Assembly: GCA_015062085.1 (NCBI GenBank)
Contig: SUVI01000197.1
Coordinates: forward strand, 1-5,565
DNA length: 5,565 nt
Reading direction: 5' to 3'
DNA from: Planctomycetaceae bacterium
GTDB taxonomy: Bacteria; Planctomycetota; Planctomycetia; Pirellulales; Thermoguttaceae
Part shown: positions 1 through 5,565 of the stretch, in pieces
Position numbering within the stretch: the stretch's first letter is position 1
How the letters are laid out: the number at the start of each line of letters is the position of its first letter
Translations under genes and position numbers: made by a program
Notes under the pieces: model-generated
The model's database searches: none
The model's input: only the letters and a program-made list of their open reading frames with translations
Told to the model about the DNA's origin: nothing

Positions 1-739
1 CCCGGCTGAAAACGCTGCCCCGGCTGAAAACGCTGCTCCGGCTGAAAACGCTGCCCCGGCTGAAAACGCTGCCCCGGCTGAAAACGCTGCTCCGGCTGAA
101 AACGCTGCCCCGGCTGAAAACGCTGCCCCGGCTGAAAACGCTGCTCCGGCTGAAAACGCTGCCCCGGCTGAAAACGCTGCTCCGGCTGAAAACGCTGCCC
201 CGGCTGAAAACGCTGCCCCGGCTGAACTTCCGAATCCGACGACCTCCACGAATGCCGTCGAAGAAGCTGCCCCGGCTGAAGCTCCGGCGGAGACCACTGC
301 TAAAGAAGCCGAAAAGACGGAAGAAACAAAATTTGCTCTTCCGCCATGGACGGACCCGGCTCTTGCAGACAGTGCCTGGCAGATGCTGGATCTTTCCCGT
401 CTGGTCACGAAACAGGACCCGAACGCCCCGAAAGCTGCGGATCTGAACCAGATCGCGAAAGATGGCATCCTGACGCTTGCGGACATCCCGGCGGAAGGAA
501 TAAAGTTCGGCGAAAAGCTCTACACGCAGGCGATGCTTCAGGAAATGCTGCGTCAGGTCTACGCAGTCGTGAATAAGGACGCGAAAGACGTCGCGGATGC
601 CGACATCAAAGTGACTCTTGCTGACTACCAGAAGATCCAGCGTAACGATTGGGCGAAGATCTACCAGATCCCGATGATCATGATCGGCGCGGCCTTCGTG
701 ATCTTCCTGCTCTTCGGCAAACGTCCGGAAGATATCTAG
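1..739 (+). CDS. C-terminal part of a probable MFS (NupG-like nucleoside symporter) transporter with a repeat-rich insert
   Basis: The reading frame is open from the first complete codon (position 2) to the TAG at 737-739, giving 245 visible residues; the start lies upstream of the window. In order there are 12 PAENAA repeats (visible residues 1-72), a Pro/Ala/Glu/Thr-rich linker to about residue 113, a soluble and mostly helical-looking segment (about 114-215), and one hydrophobic helix (about 221-239, QIPMIMIGAAFVIFLLF) followed by a short positive tail, GKRPEDI. The junction NDWAKIYQIP just before the helix resembles the D/N-W-x-x-I/V-W start of the last transmembrane helix in NupG-type nucleoside:H+ symporters of the major facilitator superfamily. 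If so, the repeats and the soluble segment form an insert in the periplasmic loop between helices 11 and 12. Any other membrane protein with a C-terminal anchor remains possible. That the frame is coding is nearly certain; the family is a moderate guess from one helix. Confidence 0.85.
   Translation, partial: PAENAAPAENAAPAENAAPAENAAPAENAAPAENAAPAENAAPAENAAPAENAAPAENAAPAENAAPAENAAPAELPNPTTSTNAVEEAAPAEAPAETTAKEAEKTEETKFALPPWTDPALADSAWQMLDLSRLVTKQDPNAPKAADLNQIAKDGILTLADIPAEGIKFGEKLYTQAMLQEMLRQVYAVVNKDAKDVADADIKVTLADYQKIQRNDWAKIYQIPMIMIGAAFVIFLLFGKRPEDI
2..226 (+). repeat. 18-bp in-frame tandem repeat encoding PAENAA, 12 full units plus a half unit
   Basis: Twelve consecutive 18-bp units fill 2-217, and a 9-bp partial unit (PAE) follows at 218-226. 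Every unit is identical except its last base, where the final Ala codon is GCC or GCT. The order of C/T variants is C T C C T C C T C T C C, so the first nine units repeat as three 54-bp blocks (C T C) before the phase breaks. This points to expansion by copying multi-unit blocks, probably recently, because even synonymous positions have not drifted. The array reaches the window edge, so its true length is unknown. Unit length is a multiple of three, so gain or loss of units keeps the frame. Confidence 0.97.
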
Positions 740-828
740 ATGAGCGGTGAAGAATGAAATGAATGGTGAGTTTGGTTTGAATTTCGTCTGAAACCTGACC
801 AGATCCGCACGTTCAGATCGAGCTTGCC

Positions 829-879
829 AAAAACGGGAGAGACCATTTTCACGGTCCTCCTGTTTTTTTGTGTTTTTTT
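829..879 (+). terminator. Rho-independent terminator of the transporter gene
   Basis: The left arm (829-844, aaaaacgggagagacc) pairs with the right arm (853-869, ggtcctcctgttttttt) around an 8-base loop (attttcac). There is one bulged A and one G-U pair. A T-run with a second T-run (872-879) follows directly. It lies about 90 bp after the transporter stop codon and should separate that transcript from the lipoprotein gene. Confidence 0.85.
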
Positions 880-1037
880 CGTGAAGAATCCCTCCCGAAA
901 ATGTCGATGCACTCTAAGAGACTGTCGGGATCCCGGCCGTTCCGGAAGCTCTAGCCAACTGCCTCAAAGTTGAATTTCTGAAAGTCTTGGAAGAGTTGGA
1001 GCCGCAGTCTGTCATTTGCAAGAGATTTTTCAGAATC

Positions 1038-1042
1038 GAGGA
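1038..1042 (+). promoter_or_regulatory. Shine-Dalgarno site for the lipoprotein gene
   Basis: GAGGA lies 8 bases before the ATG at 1051. It supports this start even though it gives a rather long, positively charged n-region before the signal-peptide hydrophobic core. No other in-frame ATG lies between it and the lipobox. Confidence 0.75.
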
Positions 1043-1050
1043 ACCATTCC

Positions 1051-4000
1051 ATGAAATTCCGATTTGCCTGCAGCATTCCGCACCCTAGCCAAGAAGGAGC
1101 CGCTTCGCGCAGATCCAAGAGCAGGAGCGGCCTCTGGGTCCTGCTTTTTTTGTGCGTTTTTTCCATTTCTTTGTTCGCCATCGGCTGCTCATCATCCAAA
1201 GAGAAAGAGGGAGAGGGAGGAAGGTCGGATCTTTCACGTTCCGGCTCCTCGTCAGCAAGTGCCTCAGCAGTCTCTGAGACCGGCAGTCCGGAGAGTCTGA
1301 CGCGCGAACACGGCATGAATGCGCATGGTATGGATGCTCACAGTACGCAGGCTTACGGCACGTCCGGAGCTTCCAAAGAAAGCAGCGAGGCGGTTCCAGC
1401 ATCGGCAGCCGACGGTTTAGGGGCAGGATCTTCTTCCCAAGAGGGGACCGGCGGTTCGGAAAGCGGAGAAGTTTCTACACACTCCGAGGTCAGCCGTCCG
1501 TCTCCAATGGAAAATGGGCCTCACATTGAGGAAGCGGTGAAAGCTCCGGAAGGAAATGGACTTTTGGGCGTGAAAGGAGCGGTTTCCGTTCGCAGTATTT
1601 TAGAGCAGATGATGTCGGTGTATCGCAATGCCCAAACGTATCGGGACCAGGGAGAGATCCGAGTCTCCTGGACGCAGAATGGGAATCCGCATGAACGCCG
1701 CGTCGTTTACCGGACGAATTTTCAGCGTCCCAATCATCTCTTTTTAGAAGTGAACCAGACCGGGATCCTCGCCGATGGAAAGACATTTTGGGCGTACACC
1801 TCCGAGATGCCGGGACTTTTGCTGGAACGAGAATGCCCTAAGGAATTGGGTATCCTCGACATTTTGTGTGAGCGCGAACTTTACTGGGCTGTCACGGACG
1901 TGGAGTCGAACCGATTTTCCTATCTTCCGCCGCCGCTCGTGCTTCTTTTGAGCGAGGACCCGCTGCTGACCTTCCTGCATGAGGCGGAGCAGAGCCGGAT
2001 CTCGCTGCTTACGGAGGATCAGTGGGAAGGAAAACGCTGCTTCCGCATTTCGCTTTTACGCGGAGAGTGCGAACAGACGATCTTCTGGATCGATGCAGAG
2101 TCCTTTTTGCTTCGGCGCGTCGAATTGCCCCGCCAGGTACTCCAGAGTGAAAATGAAGCTGGAAATGAAGAGATGGTCGTGACGCTTGACTTCAATGGAG
2201 CAGAGGTCGATTGGACGGGCGTTTTGGAAATGAGCGTGCCGGCAAACTCTATCGTGGTCTCGTCCTTTACGCAGCCGCAGATGGAGCTGCTCGGTACCGT
2301 GTTTCCTGATTTCCAGTTCACGCTCCTGAAAAAAGGGGAAGCCGCGCCTACTGGAACCGGAGATGGAAGCGAAAATGGAAGTGAAAATGGAAGTGAAAAT
2401 GCGGCACTGGAAACTCCGGCTCTCACCAGTCCAGAAACGGCTCGTCCAGAAACGGCTCGTCCAGAAACGGCTCGTCCAGAAACGGCTCGTCCAGAAACGG
2501 CTCGTCCAGAAACGGCACCCTATTCAGAACTTCAGGAGCAGACCGAGAGCAGGGTCCTGCCGGAAAGCCTCACGAACGTTCAGAGTGCGCCTCTGACGAA
2601 AAAATCGTTTGCCGGCAAGACGGTCTTCCTTTTCTTCTGGAGCGTTTACGAAACGAACATCTTTCACTTTCAGGATATGGAGCAGCTTTTTCAGGAAGTT
2701 CGGGTCATGCCGAATGTTTCGCTGCTTGGCGTGAACGTCGATTCGCCGGAAATGAGTACCGAGAAGATCCTGGCGGCGTCGGAGACCTTTGGGCTTACGT
2801 GTCCGATCGCGAGAGATGCTTCCGGAAAGATCGCGCAGATGCTTCGGAACGGCGAGACGTTCAGCTGCTTCCTTCTGGATGCTCAGGGGGTCGTGCAGTA
2901 CTGCGACACGCTGAGTCTTTTCCATCCCAATCGAAGATTTTCGGAATTCGTTCATCGTGCAGCCTCTGGAGAGAGCCTCTTTCAGGAACGGATCCTGGAA
3001 CTCAAACGTGCGGAAGCGGATTACCAGGAGACGATTCGGCTCTGGGTCGAAAACGGGATCTTTCTTAAGGAGACGGAAACCGAAAAAATCGAGATCACGG
3101 AACCGCGGATCGAACCGGCATCTGAACCGGTCGCGTGCCGAAAAAAGGAACTTTGGGTTTCCGAAACGCTCTATTCTCCGACCTCCATTCTTCCGGAACC
3201 GGAGAAAAAAAGGATCCTCGTTTTGGAGAACGGAAATTCGGTGGCTGTGCTCGATCCTTTGGGCAAAGTCGCGGAAAGGCATCTCCTGCCGATCCCGGAG
3301 GACGAATTCCTCGAAACGCTTCGTTCTGTCGAGACCAGTGCCGGGACGGTCTACGCCGCAATTGGGAAACGTATCTTCCTTTTCGACGCTTCATGGAACC
3401 CGAAGACCGTTTATCCTCCCATGCAAAATGATGACGTTCCGCACGCGGATGGCGAGTCTGTCTCGAAGGCAAGAAAAACTCACGGAGCCGTTTCGGATGT
3501 TCTGCTGGGCGATTGGGACCGCGACGGGGAACCGGAACTTTACGCAGCGTTTTGGGAGGAAGAGGCGTTTCTGAAACTTTCACTCACCGGCGAGGTGATG
3601 GCTGTGGGGGAGGGCGTTTCCAATGTTTTCCAGATCGCCGGAATGAAGAATCTCGAGAAACCGGAACTGAAAGTCATCGATCAAAGCGGAGCGATCTCCA
3701 CCTTTTCTCCCAAAGATCTGGAATTAAAGGGGGTGCAGGCCATCCCGCAGCGCACGCTCTGTTCCCTGAAGGTACACGATTTCGGTGTGGACGGAAATGA
3801 AGAAATGGCCGGGATCGCGCTTGGTGTCCGAGTCAAATTCAAGGCCGTTGGCGTGACGCTGGACGGAAAGGAACTGTGGAATCTGGATCTGCCGAACTAT
3901 GCCTACCAGAGAAAGATCGAGAAGATCCTCCCGCTCTACATGGATTCCGAATCGGAAGTACGGACCGGCTGGCTCGTCATTGGTCCGGATTCGTCGCTGC

Positions 4001-4146
4001 ATCTCATGGAACCGACCGGAATGCTCATCGATGAATTCCATTTCGGAAAGCTCATCACCGGCGCAGCCTCATGCGTGTTCGATGGAAGACCGTGCCTCTT
4101 TCTTGCGGCTCCGGATTCCGTCACGGCACTGGAGATCGGACGCTGA
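1051..4146 (+). CDS. Large multidomain lipoprotein: LolA/DUF2092-like + degenerate thioredoxin-fold + FG-GAP/VCBS-like propeller
   Basis: This 1031-residue protein starts with a lipoprotein signal: Arg/Lys-rich n-region, hydrophobic core (about 28-42) and lipobox AIGC with Cys46 as the lipidation site, so it is exported and membrane-anchored. Residues 47-177 are a Ser/Gly/Glu-rich tether. Residues 178-430 resemble LolA/DUF2092 beta-rich domains, opening with ILEQMMSVYRNAQTYRDQG. Two short repeats (GSEN 439-450, PETAR 461-489) form a linker. Residues about 512-650 have a redoxin/TlpA-like fold (GKTVFLFFW near 522-530, LLDAQG near 608-613), but the CxxC site reads E534-T-N-I537 and the usual cis-Pro position is also not Pro, so disulfide chemistry is unlikely. 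Residues about 718-1031 look like a beta-propeller of FG-GAP/VCBS type, with Asp-rich loops DWDRDGEPEL (821-830) and DFGVDGNEEM (910-919). Known planctomycete proteins combine such domains. The role is unknown; binding or sensing at the cell envelope is inference. The gene has its own Shine-Dalgarno site and terminator and appears monocistronic. Confidence 0.93.
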   Translation: MKFRFACSIPHPSQEGAASRRSKSRSGLWVLLFLCVFSISLFAIGCSSSKEKEGEGGRSDLSRSGSSSASASAVSETGSPESLTREHGMNAHGMDAHSTQAYGTSGASKESSEAVPASAADGLGAGSSSQEGTGGSESGEVSTHSEVSRPSPMENGPHIEEAVKAPEGNGLLGVKGAVSVRSILEQMMSVYRNAQTYRDQGEIRVSWTQNGNPHERRVVYRTNFQRPNHLFLEVNQTGILADGKTFWAYTSEMPGLLLERECPKELGILDILCERELYWAVTDVESNRFSYLPPPLVLLLSEDPLLTFLHEAEQSRISLLTEDQWEGKRCFRISLLRGECEQTIFWIDAESFLLRRVELPRQVLQSENEAGNEEMVVTLDFNGAEVDWTGVLEMSVPANSIVVSSFTQPQMELLGTVFPDFQFTLLKKGEAAPTGTGDGSENGSENGSENAALETPALTSPETARPETARPETARPETARPETARPETAPYSELQEQTESRVLPESLTNVQSAPLTKKSFAGKTVFLFFWSVYETNIFHFQDMEQLFQEVRVMPNVSLLGVNVDSPEMSTEKILAASETFGLTCPIARDASGKIAQMLRNGETFSCFLLDAQGVVQYCDTLSLFHPNRRFSEFVHRAASGESLFQERILELKRAEADYQETIRLWVENGIFLKETETEKIEITEPRIEPASEPVACRKKELWVSETLYSPTSILPEPEKKRILVLENGNSVAVLDPLGKVAERHLLPIPEDEFLETLRSVETSAGTVYAAIGKRIFLFDASWNPKTVYPPMQNDDVPHADGESVSKARKTHGAVSDVLLGDWDRDGEPELYAAFWEEEAFLKLSLTGEVMAVGEGVSNVFQIAGMKNLEKPELKVIDQSGAISTFSPKDLELKGVQAIPQRTLCSLKVHDFGVDGNEEMAGIALGVRVKFKAVGVTLDGKELWNLDLPNYAYQRKIEKILPLYMDSESEVRTGWLVIGPDSSLHLMEPTGMLIDEFHFGKLITGAASCVFDGRPCLFLAAPDSVTALEIGR
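2365..2400 (+). repeat. 12-bp in-frame tandem repeat encoding GSEN x3
   Basis: Three 12-bp units (2365-2376, 2377-2388, 2389-2400) differ at only one base (AGC or AGT for Ser). They encode residues 439-450, just after the LolA-like domain, as a flexible hydrophilic linker. The repeat sits 30 bp before the PETAR array. Confidence 0.9.
2431..2516 (+). repeat. 15-bp in-frame tandem repeat encoding PETAR, five full units plus 11 bp
   Basis: The unit ccagaaacggctcgt occurs five times without a mismatch (2431-2505) and continues for 11 bp (2506-2516). It encodes residues 461-489 between the LolA-like and thioredoxin-fold domains. Perfect identity, including synonymous positions, suggests recent expansion. 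Unit length keeps the frame, so copy number can vary without breaking the gene. Confidence 0.95.
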
Positions 4147-4172
4147 ACTTCTCTGAACGCTGAGATCCAAAA

Positions 4173-4206
4173 AAACGGCGCACATCTGGAATGGTGTACG
4201 CCGTTT
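4173..4206. terminator. Bidirectional Rho-independent terminator between convergent genes
   Basis: The left arm (4173-4186, aaacggcgcacatc) pairs with the right arm (4193-4206, ggtgtacgccgttt) around loop tggaat, with one A-C mismatch and one G-U pair. On the plus strand it is followed by T-rich sequence (4204-4228), ending the lipoprotein transcript 27 bp after its stop. On the minus strand the A-run 4169-4175 becomes a run of seven T after the hairpin, which suits the aldo/keto reductase transcript arriving from the other side. Confidence 0.85.
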
Positions 4207-4236
4207 CGTTTTTTACCGTTTCGTTTTTACCGTTTC
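4201..4236. repeat. Short T-rich direct repeat overlapping the terminator
   Basis: ccgtttcgtttttta (4201-4215), ccgtttcgttttta (4216-4229) and a partial ccgtttc (4230-4236) lie head to tail. The first copy contains the end of the terminator stem and its T-run, so the array looks like a local duplication of the terminator tail. It supplies extra T-runs on the plus strand. Confidence 0.8.
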
Positions 4237-4280
4237 AGCTGGGTGCGGATCAGGCATTCCGCAGCGGATCTTTAGGTGAT

Positions 4281-5288
4281 TCACGCGAAGATGCTGTTGA
4301 TCAGCTCCAGATCTTCTTTCGCTAGACGCACACTGCCGGCCATCGCATTTTCACTCGCATGCTTGGCCGTTCGGGCACCGCAAAGCACGTTCGTTTTCGG
4401 TCCCGTGCTAAATGTCCACGCGATGACCAACTGAACGAGCGAGAGACCGTACTTGACGAGCAGCGGCTGAAGCTGCGCGAGTTTTGCGTTCATGGCGGCG
4501 ATGCTCTCCGGAGCGAAACGGGGATCCGAGGCGCGGAAGTCATCCGGAGCGAATGGGTCGTCCGGCGAGAGTTTGCCCGTCAAAAGTCCGTGCGCCAGCG
4601 GAGAGTAGGTCAGAAGATTCATCCCGTTTTCCTCCGCGGTTTTCGCCATGCCGTTTTTCTGCACGTCACGGTCTATGAGACTGAAACGTTCCTGAAGCAC
4701 GTCCACGTACCCGACTTTCTGGTACTCCGCGAGCTGCTCCGGAGTGACGTTCGAGACGCCGATGGCGCGGATCTTTCCCTCTTTTTTCAGTTCAAGAAGC
4801 GTTTCCATCGTCGCAGCGATCGAGGAGGTCGCATCCTGGCAGTGGACTTGGTAAAGGTCAACGTAGTCCGTCTGAAGACGCCGCAGACTCGCTTCCAGTT
4901 CCGCGCGGATCGCAGAGGGACGGAGGTAGCGGTAGAGGATCCGCTCGTAATTTTCCGCACTTCCAAGAGCTTCGGCCGTGGAGTAGACGTGAAGTTCGCC
5001 TTCCCCTTCCGGCTTTGGTTCTTTTTCCCACCAGATGCCGCATTTTGTCGCGAGGACTGCGGAATCGCGGCGTCCGGCCAGTGCTTTGCCGACGACCTCT
5101 TCCGAGTGACCGAATCCGTAAAGCGGGGCCGTGTCGATGAAATTGATCCCGTTGTCCAGTGCAGCGTGAATGGTGCGGATCGACTCGCTTTCATCTGCGC
5201 CTCCCCACATCCAGCCGCCGATCCCCCAGGTACCGAGTGCCACGACGGAGACAGAAATGTCGGTTTTTCCAAGCGTAATGTACTGCAT
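4281..5288 (-). CDS. NADP-dependent aldo/keto reductase
   Basis: A complete 335-residue protein, about the usual length for the aldo/keto reductase superfamily, predicted to be a cytoplasmic (alpha/beta)8-barrel oxidoreductase that reduces carbonyl compounds with NAD(P)H. The catalytic tetrad is visible: D52 and Y57 in FIDTAPLYGFG, K82 in LATKCG, and H149 in LYQVHCQD. Other family marks are the SLRRLQTDYVDLYQ strand (134-147), GVSN (177-180), the SPLAHGLLTGK segment, and a C-terminal cofactor-binding GARTAKHASENAMAG. Overall it is most like the IolS/YhdN-type bacterial branch; the residue after the catalytic His is Cys where many relatives have Trp (HWP). There is no signal peptide. The substrate cannot be told from sequence, and the neighbours do not suggest a pathway. 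The start is fixed by an 8-base spacing to a good Shine-Dalgarno site. It converges with the lipoprotein gene across a shared terminator. Confidence 0.97.
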   Translation of the reverse strand: MQYITLGKTDISVSVVALGTWGIGGWMWGGADESESIRTIHAALDNGINFIDTAPLYGFGHSEEVVGKALAGRRDSAVLATKCGIWWEKEPKPEGEGELHVYSTAEALGSAENYERILYRYLRPSAIRAELEASLRRLQTDYVDLYQVHCQDATSSIAATMETLLELKKEGKIRAIGVSNVTPEQLAEYQKVGYVDVLQERFSLIDRDVQKNGMAKTAEENGMNLLTYSPLAHGLLTGKLSPDDPFAPDDFRASDPRFAPESIAAMNAKLAQLQPLLVKYGLSLVQLVIAWTFSTGPKTNVLCGARTAKHASENAMAGSVRLAKEDLELINSIFA

Positions 5289-5296
5289 CGTGTGTG

Positions 5297-5303
5297 CCTT
5301 TCC
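5297..5303 (-). promoter_or_regulatory. Shine-Dalgarno site for the aldo/keto reductase
   Basis: On the minus strand GGAAAGG lies 8 bases before the ATG at 5288. It supports that start; the nearby ATG at 5305 is out of frame with the reductase. Confidence 0.7.
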
Positions 5304-5398
5304 ATGAAAAAAATGCGGAAGACGGCCGGCATGCCGCCTCCCTGAGCTTCAGTATTTCATTTTACTGGAACGTCCAAACTTTAGAAACCTGCAAAGTT

Positions 5399-5478
5399 CC
5401 GAAACGCACGGAACGAAACGCACGGAACGAAACGCACGGAATACCGAGATCTTCCGTGCGTCGAAATCTTTCGTGCGT
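5399..5478. repeat. Cluster of direct and inverted repeats (core acgcacggaa)
   Basis: Three 14-bp direct units (5399-5412, 5413-5426, 5427-5440; consensus acgaaacgcacgga) carry the core acgcacggaa at 5404-5413, 5418-5427 and 5432-5441. The inverse core ttccgtgcgt follows at 5452-5461, and a one-mismatch copy, tttcgtgcgt, at 5469-5478. Cores 5432-5441 and 5452-5461 make a perfect 10-bp stem with a 10-base loop. On the minus strand the cluster starts immediately after the stop codon of the upstream gene fragment, so it may act as a transcription terminator or mRNA 3'-end stabiliser. The T-run is weak, so this role is inference. Confidence 0.85.
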
Positions 5479-5565
5479 CTACTTCTTCAGACGGTAGAGT
5501 TCCAGTTCCCAAACGCGCGCGATGTAGCCCGGTATGTTGATGAAGAGGCGCATGCGGTCGGTGGT
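5479..5565 (-). CDS. C-terminal fragment of a minus-strand gene of unknown function
   Basis: The minus-strand frame is open from the window edge to a TAG at 5479-5481 and encodes the last 28 residues of a protein. The end reads as protein-like, with the motif IARVWELELY followed by a basic RLKK tail. Such an R-I/V-W-E-L-E-L/V-Y ending is reminiscent of the last strand of galactose-binding-like or discoidin (F5/8 type C) beta-sandwich domains, but 28 residues are too few to name a family. The codon use matches the reductase gene. It lies 190 bp upstream of the reductase on the same strand, separated by a hairpin-forming repeat cluster, so co-transcription is uncertain. Confidence 0.7.
   Translation of the reverse strand, partial: TTDRMRLFINIPGYIARVWELELYRLKK

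Larger units (their letters stand above)
740..1050. other. Intergenic region between transporter and lipoprotein genes
   Basis: This 311-bp gap holds the transporter's terminator (829-879) and, at its end, the ribosome binding site of the lipoprotein gene. The roughly 150 bp in between (880-1037) must contain the lipoprotein promoter if that gene is transcribed on its own, but I see no convincing -35/-10 pair, operator or riboswitch-like structure. No additional gene is supported; the minus-strand reading frame entering from the lipoprotein gene has no protein-like character. Confidence 0.6.

Noticed and set aside
346..576. Small plus-strand open frames at 252-446 and 346-576
   Set aside because: They overlap the transporter frame in other phases, have no ribosome binding site, and their translations are Arg- or Gly-rich without protein-like character.
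900..1037. Promoter of the lipoprotein gene
   Set aside because: A promoter is expected after the terminator, but TTGAAT near 970 and TTGGAA near 987 have no acceptable -10 at 16-18 bases, so no site can be supported.
2524..3282. A 252-codon minus-strand open frame within the lipoprotein gene
   Set aside because: It is antisense to the thioredoxin-fold region, very rich in Arg and Phe, and has no domain signature.
5327..5336. 10-bp palindrome CGGCATGCCG in the leader of the reductase
   Set aside because: It is short, GC-rich and single, with no further symmetry outside it. It could occur by chance, so it is not called as an operator.
4359..5345. A 328-codon plus-strand open frame opposite the reductase gene
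   Set aside because: It is antisense to a clear aldo/keto reductase with a full catalytic tetrad. Its translation is Arg/Val/Phe-rich with no recognisable motif, as expected of a shadow frame.
5350..5395. Possible promoter for the reductase on the minus strand (TTGGAC, or TAAAAT as a -10)
   Set aside because: TTGGAC is followed 17 bases later by TACTGA, a poor -10, while TAAAAT has no good -35 at the right distance. The elements do not make one convincing promoter.
5399..5478. Possible CRISPR array
   Set aside because: The units are only 14 bp, lie head to tail without unique spacers, and there are no cas genes. The same reasoning excludes the 18-bp array at 2-226.

Overview
The window looks like a piece of a Gram-negative bacterial chromosome of moderate GC. 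It is most plausibly from Planctomycetota or a close relative. This rests on two things: a very large lipoprotein that combines a LolA/DUF2092-like domain, a thioredoxin-fold (redoxin/TlpA-like) domain and FG-GAP/VCBS-like propeller repeats, and a transporter C-terminus resembling NupG-type nucleoside symporters. The assignment is inferred from protein architecture; there is no rRNA or other marker gene here.

Layout. (1) Positions 1-739, plus strand: the 3' part of a gene whose start lies outside the window. It begins inside a near-perfect 18-bp tandem repeat (PAENAA, 12 full units), continues into an Ala/Glu-rich linker and a soluble segment of about 100 residues, and ends in one transmembrane helix. 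It is probably an MFS-type transporter with a long low-complexity insert before its last helix. A Rho-independent terminator (829-879) follows. (2) 740-1050 holds that terminator and the Shine-Dalgarno site of the next gene; nothing else was recognised. (3) 1051-4146, plus strand: a 1031-residue lipoprotein with a lipobox at Cys46, a Ser/Gly/Glu-rich tether, a LolA-like beta-rich domain, two short in-frame repeats (GSEN x3, PETAR x5-6), a thioredoxin-fold domain that lacks the CxxC, and a C-terminal beta-propeller-like region with Asp-rich calcium-binding loops. (4) 4147-4280: a terminator that works in either direction between convergent genes, plus a small T-rich repeat. (5) 4281-5288, minus strand: an intact NADP-dependent aldo/keto reductase with all four catalytic residues. 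(6) 5289-5478: an intergenic region with a cluster of 10-14 bp direct and inverted repeats. (7) 5479-5565, minus strand: the last 28 codons of another gene that runs off the window.

The genes do not form one operon. The transporter is separated from the lipoprotein by a terminator, and the reductase faces the lipoprotein. The reductase and the fragment upstream of it share a strand but are 190 bp apart with hairpin-forming repeats between them. The most notable items are the degenerate thioredoxin domain in a three-part lipoprotein, and the in-frame DNA repeats (18, 12 and 15 bp) that encode extracytoplasmic Pro/Glu/Ala-rich linkers in two adjacent genes. No mobile element, CRISPR array, RNA gene or defence system was seen.
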